Of a stretch of DNA of 37,172 nt, positions 8,082 through 15,327 are shown piece by piece (position 1 is the stretch's first letter; each line of letters starts with the position of its first letter). Made by a program: the position numbers and the translations under genes. The stretch spans positions 8,053 to 45,224 of the forward strand of contig MKRZ01000213.1 of the NCBI GenBank assembly GCA_001897075.1, in the 5' to 3' direction. Source of the DNA: Mesorhizobium sp. 61-13. GTDB lineage: Bacteria > Pseudomonadota > Alphaproteobacteria > Rhizobiales > Rhizobiaceae. Under the pieces are notes generated by a model, which was not told where the DNA came from, did no database searches, and saw only the letters and a program-made list of their open reading frames with translations.

Positions 8082-8462
8082 TCAAGCCTTCGTAACGGTC
8101 ATCAGCATCGAGTGGAATGCCTTGACGATTGCGGTGTTGAGTTCGAACGAACGCCTGACTTCTCCGGCCTTCATCAACTCGTTTTCCATCACAACGGTGT
8201 TCTTCGATGGCATGAGCACACCGTCAAACTCCTGTGGCTTGGTGGTGAGGCCTGCATTGGTGGCCCCGAAGCCGAGATGGCCTTCTTGTGTGGCGCTCAG
8301 CGAAACGGAGGTGCGATCAAGAACTTTGTCGAATGGCTCAACGTCGTTGGCCGTGTAGCCGGGTGTGTTGACGTTGGCGATGTTGCCGGCAATAGCGGTC
8401 TGGCGCACGGCCAGCCATTGTGACTGTCGCGTCGCGAGATCGAAAAGACTGACGGGCTCCAT
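8082..8462 (-). CDS. flgB: Flagellar proximal rod protein FlgB
   Basis: Component of the proximal rod and first gene of the operon running to fliP. The 126-aa product carries the family motif AVRQTAIAGNIANVNTPGYTANDVEPFDKVL and the C-terminal KNTVVMENELMKAGEVRRSFELNTAIVKAFHSMLMTV. Its promoter should lie between 8463 and about 8556, where an imperfect inverted repeat is seen. Confidence 0.96.
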   Translation of the reverse strand: MEPVSLFDLATRQSQWLAVRQTAIAGNIANVNTPGYTANDVEPFDKVLDRTSVSLSATQEGHLGFGATNAGLTTKPQEFDGVLMPSKNTVVMENELMKAGEVRRSFELNTAIVKAFHSMLMTVTKA

Positions 8463-8501
8463 GAGACTTCTCCGGGCAGGTTTCCAGAGAATAGGCGTCG
8501 A

Positions 8502-8526
8502 GTCTTGCGCGGGCCTTGCGCGAGAC
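8502..8526. promoter_or_regulatory. Inverted repeat upstream of flgB
   Basis: GTCTTGCGC-N7-GCGCGAGAC pairs 8 of 9 positions and lies 40-64 bp upstream of the flgB start. It is a candidate operator for the motility regulator (VisNR or Rem in related rhizobia). No other promoter box was recognised, and the regulatory role is inference. Confidence 0.35.
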
Positions 8527-8556
8527 GAGGAGCTTTATTTGGCTGAAAAGTCGGGC

Positions 8557-8589
8557 AGGGCGCGCTGGTTATTGTCCCCCGCGCGCCCT
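8557..8589 (-). terminator. Hairpin after the aldehyde dehydrogenase gene
   Basis: A perfect 9-bp stem (AGGGCGCGC / GCGCGCCCT, 15-nt loop) starts 8 nt after the stop codon of the dehydrogenase. It is followed by GCCCGACTTTTC, so the T tract is short and not adjacent. It probably ends or weakens transcription before the flgB promoter. Confidence 0.5.
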
Positions 8590-8596
8590 TAAACTG

Positions 8597-10111
8597 TCAG
8601 TCGATGTCGAAGCTGACGCCCTGGGCCAGAGGCAGGGCCTTCGAATAGTTCACCGTGTTGGTGGCACGGCGCATATAGGCCTTCCACGCGTCGGAGCCGG
8701 ATTCACGGCCGCCACCGGTTTCCTTCTCGCCACCGAAGGCTCCGCCGATCTCTGCTCCGGACGTGCCGATATTGACATTGGCGATGCCGCAGTCGGAGCC
8801 GTCCGCACCGAGGAAGCGTTCCGATTCCTGCAGATCGCGCGTGAAAATCGACGACGAAAGGCCCGCGCCGACTGAATTGTGCAGTTCAAGCGCGGTATCG
8901 AAGTCGGTGTACTTCATCACGTAGAGGATCGGGGCAAAGGTTTCTTCCGTCACCGGGGCAACCTGTTCAGGCATTTCGACCAGGGCAGGGTGCACGTAGT
9001 AGGCATCGGGGTGGCCGTTTTCGACCCGCTTCCCGCCGGTGGTCTTGCCGCCGTGGGCGGCTGCTTCCTTCAGCGCCTTCTGCATGTGGTCGAAGGCGGC
9101 CTTGTCGATCAGCGGCCCGACGAGCGCCTTACCTTCCAGCGGGTTGCCGACCGATACGCTCTCATAGGCCTTCTTCAGGCGCGGCACGATCTGGTCATAG
9201 ACGCTCTCATGGACGAAAAGGCGGCGCAGGGTCGTGCAGCGCTGGCCGGCTGTGCCCATGGCTCCGAAGGCAATGGCACGAAGCGCCATGTCGAGATCAG
9301 CCGAAGGGCAAACGATGCCGGCGTTGTTGCCGCCCAGTTCCAGCACGGCACGGGCGAAACGCTTGGCAAGGCGCGGTCCGACTTCACGACCCATGCGGGT
9401 GGAGCCGGTGGCCGACACCAGCGCCACCTTGGGGTGATCGACAAGAACTTCGCCGACCGCGCGGTCACCGATCAGGACCTGAAGCAAGCCTTGCGGTGCA
9501 TCCGCGCCGAAGCGCTTGACGGCACGCTCGAAGATTGCCTGGCAGGCGAGCGCGGTAAGTGGGGTCTTTTCAGACGGTTTCCAAACGACGGAATCGCCGC
9601 AAACCAGCGCCAGAGCCGAATTCCAGGACCAGACCGCGACCGGGAAATTGAAAGCCGAGATGACGCCGACGACGCCCAGCGGATGCCAGGTTTCCATCAT
9701 GCGGTGGCCGGGACGTTCGGTGGCAATGGTGAGACCATAAAGCTGACGCGAAAGACCGACTGCGAAGTCGCAAATGTCGATCATTTCCTGCACTTCGCCC
9801 AGCCCCTCGGACGGGATCTTGCCAACCTCGATCGACACCAGCCGGCCAAGCTCGGCCTTGTGGGCGCGCAGTTCCTCGCCGAGCAGCCGGACCAGTTCGC
9901 CGCGGCGCGGCCCGGGCACCAGACGCCATGCCTGGAATGCGGTGTGAGCGGCCTCTATCGCCTTGCCGGCATCGGCCGGCGAAATCTGCTTCAGTGCTGC
10001 TACCTGTTCGCCGGTCACGGGGCTGCGAACAGTCAGATCGCCACCCGACAATGCGCCCTTGGCAACGCCCAGTTTCGAAAGAAGCTCGGCGGTCTCGTTC
10101 GATATCGACAT
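8597..10111 (-). CDS. amaB: Alpha-aminoadipic semialdehyde / piperideine-6-carboxylate dehydrogenase (ALDH7 type)
   Basis: NAD-dependent aldehyde dehydrogenase that would oxidise alpha-aminoadipate semialdehyde, in equilibrium with piperideine-6-carboxylate, to 2-aminoadipate in lysine breakdown. The 504-aa protein carries the ALDH catalytic glutamate (E258 in VLELGGNNA) and nucleophilic cysteine (C292 in GTAGQRCTTLRR). The antiquitin features GSDCGIANVNIGTSGAEIGGAFGGEKETGGGRESGSDAWKAYMRRATNTVNYS distinguish ALDH7 from other classes. The start ATG follows a purine-rich GGGAAGAT. It stands alone on the minus strand between flgB and the sigma factor gene, with no other lysine catabolic gene in the window. 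The substrate is assigned from the family only. Confidence 0.88.
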   Translation of the reverse strand: MSISNETAELLSKLGVAKGALSGGDLTVRSPVTGEQVAALKQISPADAGKAIEAAHTAFQAWRLVPGPRRGELVRLLGEELRAHKAELGRLVSIEVGKIPSEGLGEVQEMIDICDFAVGLSRQLYGLTIATERPGHRMMETWHPLGVVGVISAFNFPVAVWSWNSALALVCGDSVVWKPSEKTPLTALACQAIFERAVKRFGADAPQGLLQVLIGDRAVGEVLVDHPKVALVSATGSTRMGREVGPRLAKRFARAVLELGGNNAGIVCPSADLDMALRAIAFGAMGTAGQRCTTLRRLFVHESVYDQIVPRLKKAYESVSVGNPLEGKALVGPLIDKAAFDHMQKALKEAAAHGGKTTGGKRVENGHPDAYYVHPALVEMPEQVAPVTEETFAPILYVMKYTDFDTALELHNSVGAGLSSSIFTRDLQESERFLGADGSDCGIANVNIGTSGAEIGGAFGGEKETGGGRESGSDAWKAYMRRATNTVNYSKALPLAQGVSFDID

Positions 10112-10238
10112 CTATCTTCCCTTTCGGAATCGAGTACCGGCGGCGGCATGGGTCGCGCCAGGTTCTCGTGTGCGAGGTTTGACGATGCATTACCCTTTTC
10201 GGCAGCCGACCGCCACCCCGGCATGGCCCCAGCGAACC

Positions 10239-10255
10239 CTGGTCGATTGAACCAG
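10239..10255. promoter_or_regulatory. Small dyad upstream of the aldehyde dehydrogenase
   Basis: CTGGT-CGATTGA-ACCAG is a perfect 5-bp inverted repeat about 130 bp upstream of the dehydrogenase start and just after the sigma factor stop. It could be an operator, but so short a dyad may occur by chance. The rest of the gap (10112-10278) shows nothing else. Confidence 0.25.
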
Positions 10256-10278
10256 ATATAGACGTTTTGATGTGGGAA

Positions 10279-11559
10279 TCAGTGTGGAACGGCGGAATGC
10301 CGGACGCGGTGGGCGTCCGCTTCCTTCGTCAACCGGTCGATGTGCTGGCGAATGTGCGCTGCCTCGGCGGCGGTGTTGGCAAGCGCAATCGCCTGGTCAA
10401 ATGCCGTGCGCGCTTCTTCGCTGCGGCCAAGCTGCATCAACAGGCCACCCTTGAGGCCGAAGAAATAGAAGTAACCGGACAGGCGCTCTTCAAGCGGTTC
10501 GACTACGGCAAGTGCCGCTTCCGGTCCGTGCACCTTGGCCACGGCTACGGCCCTGTTCAGCGTCACCACGGGTGAAGGCTGCATCCGTTCCAGCATGCCG
10601 TAGAGGAGTTCAATTTCCCGCCAGTCAGTATCCTCGGCTCTTGCCGCGCGGGCGTGAAGGGCAGCAATTGCGGCCTGCACCTGGTAGGGTCCGGGCTTGC
10701 GATGCCTCAGCGCCTTGTCGACAAGCGCCAGCCCTTCGTCGATCATCTTGCGGCTCCACAGGGTTCGATCCTGATCTTCCAGCAAAACGATCTCGCCATC
10801 GGCATCGAAGCGGGCCGGGGCGCGGGCATGCTGAAGCAGCATCAGGGCGGTCAGGCCCATGATTTCCGGCTCGGTCTGGAACAGCCGCAGCAGCAATCTT
10901 GCCAGCCTGATGGCCTCGTCGCAGAGAGGGGCCCGGGCCGCCGCTTCGCCGGTCGTGGTCGAATAGCCTTCGTTGAAGACTAGGTAGAGCATGGCGGCAA
11001 CCGCGGCGAGCCGCTCCGACCGTTCGACCGGCCCCGGGGTTTCGAATGGTACGCCGGCATTGGCAATACGTGCCTTGGCGCGGGTAATGCGCTGTTCCAT
11101 CGCGCTTTCGCCAACCAGAAAGGCGCGGGCAATCTGCTTGACGCTGAGACCCGACACGATGCGCAGGGCAAGTGCGATCTGCTGCGTTGCGGGCAGATCG
11201 GGATGGCAGCAGACGAACAGGAGCCTCAGGATGTCGTCGCGGTAGTGAGCACCGTCGAGCCGGTCTGCGATATCACCCTCGACATCTTCAAGATCGGAAA
11301 TCTGGTCTTCGTCCGGCATCGCCGTTTGTCGGCTGAGTTTTCGCACTGCGTCGATGCCGCTGTTGCGTCCGACAAAGATCAGCCATGCCGCCGGATCTCG
11401 CGGCGGGCCGTTCTGGGGCCAATTCTTCAGGGCCCGCAGGCACGCATCCTGAAACGCCTCTTCAGCGGTGTCGAGGTTACGGAAATAGCGCAGCAGCGCG
11501 CCCATGGCCTGCGGGCGAGCTGCATTGAGCGCAGAACTGATCCAGGCAGGATCGGTCAT
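10279..11559 (-). CDS. ECF-type RNA polymerase sigma factor with C-terminal extension (ECF42-like)
   Basis: Alternative sigma factor. The sigma-2 region (about residues 15-80) has ALLRYFRNLDTAEEAFQDACLRALKNWP and DPAAWLIFVGRNSGIDAVRK. The sigma-4 region (about 118-165) has LPATQQIALALRIVSGLSVKQIARAFLVGESAMEQRITRAKARI. After these come about 250 residues of helical, TPR-like extension beginning SERLAAVAAMLYLVFNEGYSTTTGEAA (DUF6596 type) and containing RAVAVAKVHGPEAALAVVEPL. At 426 aa it is about twice the length of a plain ECF factor. This layout with an adjacent DGPF protein matches ECF42, whose members lack a classical anti-sigma factor; control is thought to involve the extension. The start overlaps the upstream gene by 4 nt (ATGA). 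No anti-sigma gene is nearby. Confidence 0.9.
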   Translation of the reverse strand: MTDPAWISSALNAARPQAMGALLRYFRNLDTAEEAFQDACLRALKNWPQNGPPRDPAAWLIFVGRNSGIDAVRKLSRQTAMPDEDQISDLEDVEGDIADRLDGAHYRDDILRLLFVCCHPDLPATQQIALALRIVSGLSVKQIARAFLVGESAMEQRITRAKARIANAGVPFETPGPVERSERLAAVAAMLYLVFNEGYSTTTGEAAARAPLCDEAIRLARLLLRLFQTEPEIMGLTALMLLQHARAPARFDADGEIVLLEDQDRTLWSRKMIDEGLALVDKALRHRKPGPYQVQAAIAALHARAARAEDTDWREIELLYGMLERMQPSPVVTLNRAVAVAKVHGPEAALAVVEPLEERLSGYFYFFGLKGGLLMQLGRSEEARTAFDQAIALANTAAEAAHIRQHIDRLTKEADAHRVRHSAVPH

Positions 11560-11930
11560 ATGGTTGCCTTCACGGGGTTGAGGACGCCGACAGGACGGAT
11601 TTCATAAGACCCGCCACTCGGGTTCACGTCGGAAAGCTCGCGCGCGAACTGGACGGCTTCCTCCAGATCGGAGCAATCGACCGTATAGAAGCCGAGGAAT
11701 TGCTCCTTCGTCTCGGCGAACGGGCCGTCGATCACGAGCGGCTCGCCCTTGACCCTGCGCAAGGTAGTCGCGGCCGTTGTAGGCAACAGCCGTGCCACCG
11801 GGCCGAGCTTGCCGGCCTTGGCATATTTTTCCTGCACGGCGGCGAGCTTGCCCATCACGGCATCGTCTTGCTCCTTGGTCCAGGCCGAGACGACGTCTTC
11901 CGAGGCGTAGCACAAAATGGCGTAGAGCAT
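11556..11930 (-). CDS. DGPF/YCII-family protein partnered with the ECF sigma factor
   Basis: Small cytoplasmic protein of 124 aa with the YCII-related ferredoxin-like fold. It carries the family's DGPF motif in PLVIDGPFAETKEQFLGFYTVDCSDLEEAVQFAREL and the N-terminal MLYAILCYAS strand. Genes of this kind are typical targets and neighbours of ECF42 sigma factors; their biochemical role is not established. AGGAAAGG precedes the ATG, and the stop codon overlaps the sigma factor start, so the pair is one transcription unit. Confidence 0.88.
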   Translation of the reverse strand: MLYAILCYASEDVVSAWTKEQDDAVMGKLAAVQEKYAKAGKLGPVARLLPTTAATTLRRVKGEPLVIDGPFAETKEQFLGFYTVDCSDLEEAVQFARELSDVNPSGGSYEIRPVGVLNPVKATI

Positions 11931-11988
11931 GGGTACCCTTTCCTGTCACTTCCAAGGACGAAAAAGGTAGGGTGGAGCCGACGTCACG

Positions 11989-11994
11989 TCGACA
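11989..11994 (-). promoter_or_regulatory. TGTCGA hexamer upstream of the DGPF-sigma operon
   Basis: Read on the minus strand, TGTCGA lies about 60 bp upstream of the DGPF start codon. From memory this hexamer is the -35 element reported for ECF42 promoters. No matching -10 element was found at the expected spacing, so this is a weak candidate for an autoregulated promoter. Confidence 0.25.
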
Positions 11995-12070
11995 AAATTA
12001 TTGCTGAGCCGGAGTCGGAAAACGGCTTCTTGCGAGTCGTAGGACGGACTCCAAACCTCGATTTTGTCAA

Positions 12071-12115
12071 TTCGGGTTTGATGTCGGATTCGACAGCGGT
12101 TAAATTTAACCCGAA
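12071..12115. promoter_or_regulatory. Nested palindromes in the DGPF/visN divergent region
   Basis: The 403-bp gap between the DGPF gene and visN holds TTCGGGTT...AACCCGAA, an 8-bp inverted repeat spanning 45 bp. Nested in it are TGTCG-GATT-CGACA (12082-12095) and a perfect 14-bp palindrome GGTTAAATTTAACC (12098-12111). These are probable operator sites for visN, the DGPF-sigma operon, or both. ORFs drawn across this gap have no family features. No other gene was seen here. Confidence 0.5.
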
Positions 12116-12333
12116 TCAGTTGATCCCTTGGGGGGCGAGGCGGGCATTCGCAAGTCAGACGCTCCGGTCTTGGCCGGCGCATGACAGGATGGTTTTCGCG
12201 TTCCTCGGCGAGTCGTCCGATCCGGCGCTTGTCTGCGTCGAGTGAGTTCCAACGTGAATGTGATGCGTATCGAACCAGCCGCTGGCCGTGCCGGCGATGG
12301 TACGTGGATCGATTCTGACCAAAAAAGAACACG

Positions 12334-13044
12334 ATGACCGCTTCTGCAGCACTTCTCAGGTCCGATACAGTAAGCACCCGGCTTGCCTCGCGGGGCGATC
12401 TGACCAGCTTTTTGATGGAGCTTACCGCCGAGATCGGCGCCGACAGTTACATGCTTGTCGCGATCGGGCATGGCGAAGTGAAGAACGATGCCCGCATCGT
12501 TGCCTCGAACTGGATATTCGATGCCATCGAACTGATCGGCAGGCGCCTGATCGCTTCGTTGGCGCAAGGTCCGCTTACTGCGGTTCCGGGTAGCCGCCCT
12601 TCGGCCTTGGTCACAGGCGAAGCGCCTTGCGCGCGTGACTTCCTGAGTGGTGAAGAAGCGACGCTGCTGGATGTGCTTGGCCATGCCGAGATCTACTCGC
12701 TGGCCCTTAACGTCGGCCGGCAGCGTTTTTTCATTCTGATGTCGGCAAGCCAGACTGGCCAAATCGAGCAATCTGCGCTGATGAAGGCGCAGTTGAAATG
12801 CTGCTACGCGCTTTGCCAGGTTCCACAACTCTTGGTTGATACGGCTGCCCAAGATCCGCTCTCGGATAGGGAGCGGGAATGCCTGTTCTGGGTTTCGGAA
12901 GGCAAGACGACCGATGAAGTGGCCGTCATCCTTGGCGTATCGTCCAATACGGTCAACAGCTACATCACTCATGCCATCCAGAAATTCTCGGCCAGCAACA
13001 GGGCCATGGCGATCGCGACAGCGATCAGGAGCGGCATCATTTGA
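12334..13044 (+). CDS. visN: LuxR-type motility regulator VisN
   Basis: In Sinorhizobium meliloti VisN and VisR act together, probably as a heterodimer, as global activators of flagellar, motility and chemotaxis genes via Rem. This 236-aa protein has an N-terminal ligand-binding-like domain (LTSFLMELTAEIGADSYMLVAIG) and a C-terminal LuxR/GerE helix-turn-helix (residues ~170-232: DPLSDRERECLFWVSEGKTTDEVAVILGVSSNTVNSYITHAIQKF). It lies directly upstream of and coupled to visR, on the opposite strand to both large motility operons. A ribosome site is weak (AAAAAAGAA). In many rhizobia fliF precedes visN, but here that place is taken by the sigma factor operon. Confidence 0.92.
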   Translation: MTASAALLRSDTVSTRLASRGDLTSFLMELTAEIGADSYMLVAIGHGEVKNDARIVASNWIFDAIELIGRRLIASLAQGPLTAVPGSRPSALVTGEAPCARDFLSGEEATLLDVLGHAEIYSLALNVGRQRFFILMSASQTGQIEQSALMKAQLKCCYALCQVPQLLVDTAAQDPLSDRERECLFWVSEGKTTDEVAVILGVSSNTVNSYITHAIQKFSASNRAMAIATAIRSGII

Positions 13045-13805
13045 CTTACCAGGCCGCCAGACACGACGACGAAGCTTCCGTCAATGACCAACGGAACCCA
13101 TTCGGATCATCATCTGCTGGAGTGGAGGCGCGACAGGCGGTTTCCATCGCAGATGCCGTGCGACGCTGCCGGTGGATCGCGATAGATCTCAACGCAGCGT
13201 CTTTCGGGTTTTTCATGGTCGGGCCTTCCCCGGATCGTCTCGTTCCATGTTTCGATTCTGCCTATCCAGATTTCAGCATCGGCAAGCTCATAGCGGTACG
13301 CGATTGCGAAGAGATTGTTCGCCATGTCCGTTTGTCGACTCAGCCGCGCTGGTGGGTGGACGATTGCAGCGATGGGGCCATGCGCGCGAGGTTTGAAGCG
13401 CTTTCCTGGGCGGCGTCTACCGCACCTCTCGTGAATGCCAGTACGGGCCTTGCGTTTCCGGTTCATGCCGAGCGTGGACGCTGCGGACTGGTGGTATTTA
13501 CGGGCAACGAAATGACCTTGGAGCAGGACGCGCTCTATGACATCCATGCCCGCTGCTTTTCTTTGTTTTCCGCCGTCTCGCGCATTCGCCCCGGTGACAT
13601 CGGTCTGACGCGTGCGATCTCCAGACGTGAGCTCGAATGTCTCAAACTGACGGCGAACGGATACACCAGTGAAGAGATCGCGGGGTTGCTGAAGCTTTCC
13701 GTGCATACCGCCAACCAGTATCTTACGCAGTCCGCACAAAAATTGAATGCCGTCAGCCGCATGCAGGCGGTGGCAAAGGCCTTGAGGCTGGGGCTTATCG
13801 AGTAG
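13041..13805 (+). CDS. visR: LuxR-type motility regulator VisR
   Basis: Partner of VisN. The TTG start overlaps the visN stop (TTGA) and is supported by AGGAG 9 nt upstream; the ATG at 13084 is out of frame. The 254-aa product has an N-terminal sensory domain and a C-terminal LuxR-type helix-turn-helix (residues ~190-250: ISRRELECLKLTANGYTSEEIAGLLKLSVHTANQYLTQSAQKLNAVSRMQAVAKALRLGLIE). The TTG start could lower VisR translation or couple it strictly to VisN. Its 3' end overlaps the convergent small gene at 13795-14235 by 11 bp, with no terminator between them. Confidence 0.92.
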   Translation: MTYQAARHDDEASVNDQRNPFGSSSAGVEARQAVSIADAVRRCRWIAIDLNAASFGFFMVGPSPDRLVPCFDSAYPDFSIGKLIAVRDCEEIVRHVRLSTQPRWWVDDCSDGAMRARFEALSWAASTAPLVNASTGLAFPVHAERGRCGLVVFTGNEMTLEQDALYDIHARCFSLFSAVSRIRPGDIGLTRAISRRELECLKLTANGYTSEEIAGLLKLSVHTANQYLTQSAQKLNAVSRMQAVAKALRLGLIE

Positions 13806-14235
13806 TGGCAACGGCGGCGGTTCGCCGGATCCTCGCCTTGTCAATCGCTGCTTGCAGAAGATCGGTGTTGCGCTGAGGATCTTCGTGGGGCTTGTCAAAC
13901 GAGACGTAGTTTACAACCACTGAAGCCTCATCTTCCATCAGCGTGAGCTGGAAATATATCGTTGCTCCGCGTGGACGAAGTTCGAGATCCAGCACGATGC
14001 GTGGGCAGCCACCCCAGTCGACATGCGCTTCCCCGCCATGGCCGAGTTTCAGCGTTCCCGGCAAGAAGTAGAGCTCGGCTGCGGACTCCACCAGATCGGA
14101 CAGGCATGCAAAATGCTCGAGCCGGATGAATGCGATGTAGTCCGCGACGTCAACGAGCCTCAGTTCTCCAACCACCTCGCCAATAGCGTTGGCGACGATG
14201 CTTTCGCGGGTATCTGCATGCGGTTGCCTGTTCAT
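13795..14235 (-). CDS. Conserved-looking small protein of the flhB operon, function unknown
   Basis: I do not recognise this 146-aa product. It starts inside the flhB stop (ATGA overlap), so it is translated as the last gene of motA-fliM-fliN-fliG-flhB. It has no signal peptide or membrane segment and looks like a soluble alpha/beta protein with hydrophobic strands (IVLDLELRPRGATIYFQLTLMEDEASVVVNYVSF). It contains cysteines at FACLSDL and WGGCPRI. Tight coupling to flhB suggests a role in flagellar export or assembly, but that is inferred from position alone. Its 3' end overlaps visR on the other strand. Confidence 0.75.
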   Translation of the reverse strand: MNRQPHADTRESIVANAIGEVVGELRLVDVADYIAFIRLEHFACLSDLVESAAELYFLPGTLKLGHGGEAHVDWGGCPRIVLDLELRPRGATIYFQLTLMEDEASVVVNYVSFDKPHEDPQRNTDLLQAAIDKARIRRTAAVATTR

Positions 14236-15314
14236 GACACCTGCCGGCGCGAAGCCTTGTTCGAGTATACGATCCGCACCAACTCGGCGACGGCCTGATA
14301 GAATTGCGACGGGATCACGCTATCGACTGAAACTTGCTTGTACATGGAGCGTGCAAGCGCGACGTCCTCAAACACCGGAATGTTGTGCTCGCGCGCTATC
14401 TCGCGAATCCTCAGCGCAACCAGATCCTGTCCCTTGGCCAGCACCACGGGCGCGGAATCCTCTTCGCGCACATATTTCAACGCGATCGAAAAGTGCGTCG
14501 GGTTGGCAATGATCAGCGTTGCCTGCGGAACGGCGGCCATCATGCGCCTGCGCGCCCTGTCGCGTGCCACGGACCGGATGCGGGATTTGACAATCGGATC
14601 GCCTTCCGACTGCTTCATCTCGTCCTTTACTTCCTGCTTGCTCATCCTCAGGTCCTGCTTCCAGTGGAAACGGGACCAGACGATGTCGGCGGCCGCGATG
14701 GCTCCCATGACGAAGACGATGGCAACCAGAATGTCGATGGTGAAGTCGCGAATGACCATGCCGAATTGTATCGGGTTGGTGATCATCCCCTCGAGAAGCC
14801 GCTCGGCGTCGCCAGATAAGGCAAGGGAGAGCACCAGGATAGCGACGCCTACCTTGGCCAGCGATTTCAGGAATTCGACGAAGCCTTGCACGCCGAACAG
14901 GCGGCTCCAACCCTGGCTGAGCGAAATGCGCGACAGTTGCGGTGTGATGCGTTCGCCCACGAACTGGGGCATGTTCTGGAAAACGGACGCTCCTACGCCG
15001 GCGACAATCAGAAGCACGAGAAGGCTGACGACCGCGCGGCCGATCTCCATCATCACGTCCTTGTACAGCGCAATGACGTCGGACTCGGTATTCAGCGGCC
15101 ATGCCTCCGGCTTTTCCAGGAACATGGACAGGAATACGCCCAGATCGACCGCAGCGTCCTTTGCGTAGAAGACCACGTAGGCGAGAATGGCGACGAAGGA
15201 GGTGAAGATCGCGGTTTCCCTCGAGTGGGGCAGCTTGCCCTTCTCGATGGTGTCGCGGATTTTCTTCTCGGTCGCTTCCTCTGTCTTGGATTCTTTGTCC
15301 GGAGCGTCTGCCAT
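14232..15314 (-). CDS. flhB: Flagellar export switch protein FlhB
   Basis: Inner membrane protein that switches export from rod/hook to filament substrates after autocleavage. The 360-aa protein has a charged N-terminus (KTEEATEKKIRDTIEKGKLPHSRE), four hydrophobic segments up to about residue 210, and a cytoplasmic C-terminal domain with the cleavage site NPTH (N271-P272) followed by FSIALKYVREEDSAPVVLAKGQDLVALRIREIAREHNIPVFEDVALAR. All expected export-switch features are intact. It follows fliG after 13 nt. Confidence 0.97.
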   Translation of the reverse strand: MADAPDKESKTEEATEKKIRDTIEKGKLPHSRETAIFTSFVAILAYVVFYAKDAAVDLGVFLSMFLEKPEAWPLNTESDVIALYKDVMMEIGRAVVSLLVLLIVAGVGASVFQNMPQFVGERITPQLSRISLSQGWSRLFGVQGFVEFLKSLAKVGVAILVLSLALSGDAERLLEGMITNPIQFGMVIRDFTIDILVAIVFVMGAIAAADIVWSRFHWKQDLRMSKQEVKDEMKQSEGDPIVKSRIRSVARDRARRRMMAAVPQATLIIANPTHFSIALKYVREEDSAPVVLAKGQDLVALRIREIAREHNIPVFEDVALARSMYKQVSVDSVIPSQFYQAVAELVRIVYSNKASRRQVS

Positions 15315-15327
15315 GGCGGCTCAACCG

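Noticed and set aside
11946-12377. A 143-codon minus-strand ORF in the DGPF-visN gap.
   Set aside because: It overlaps the visN start, lacks a ribosome site and has the composition of a chance frame.
12106-12972. A 288-codon minus-strand ORF over the visN region.
   Set aside because: It overlaps the well-supported visN frame, and its arginine-rich product has no recognisable domain.
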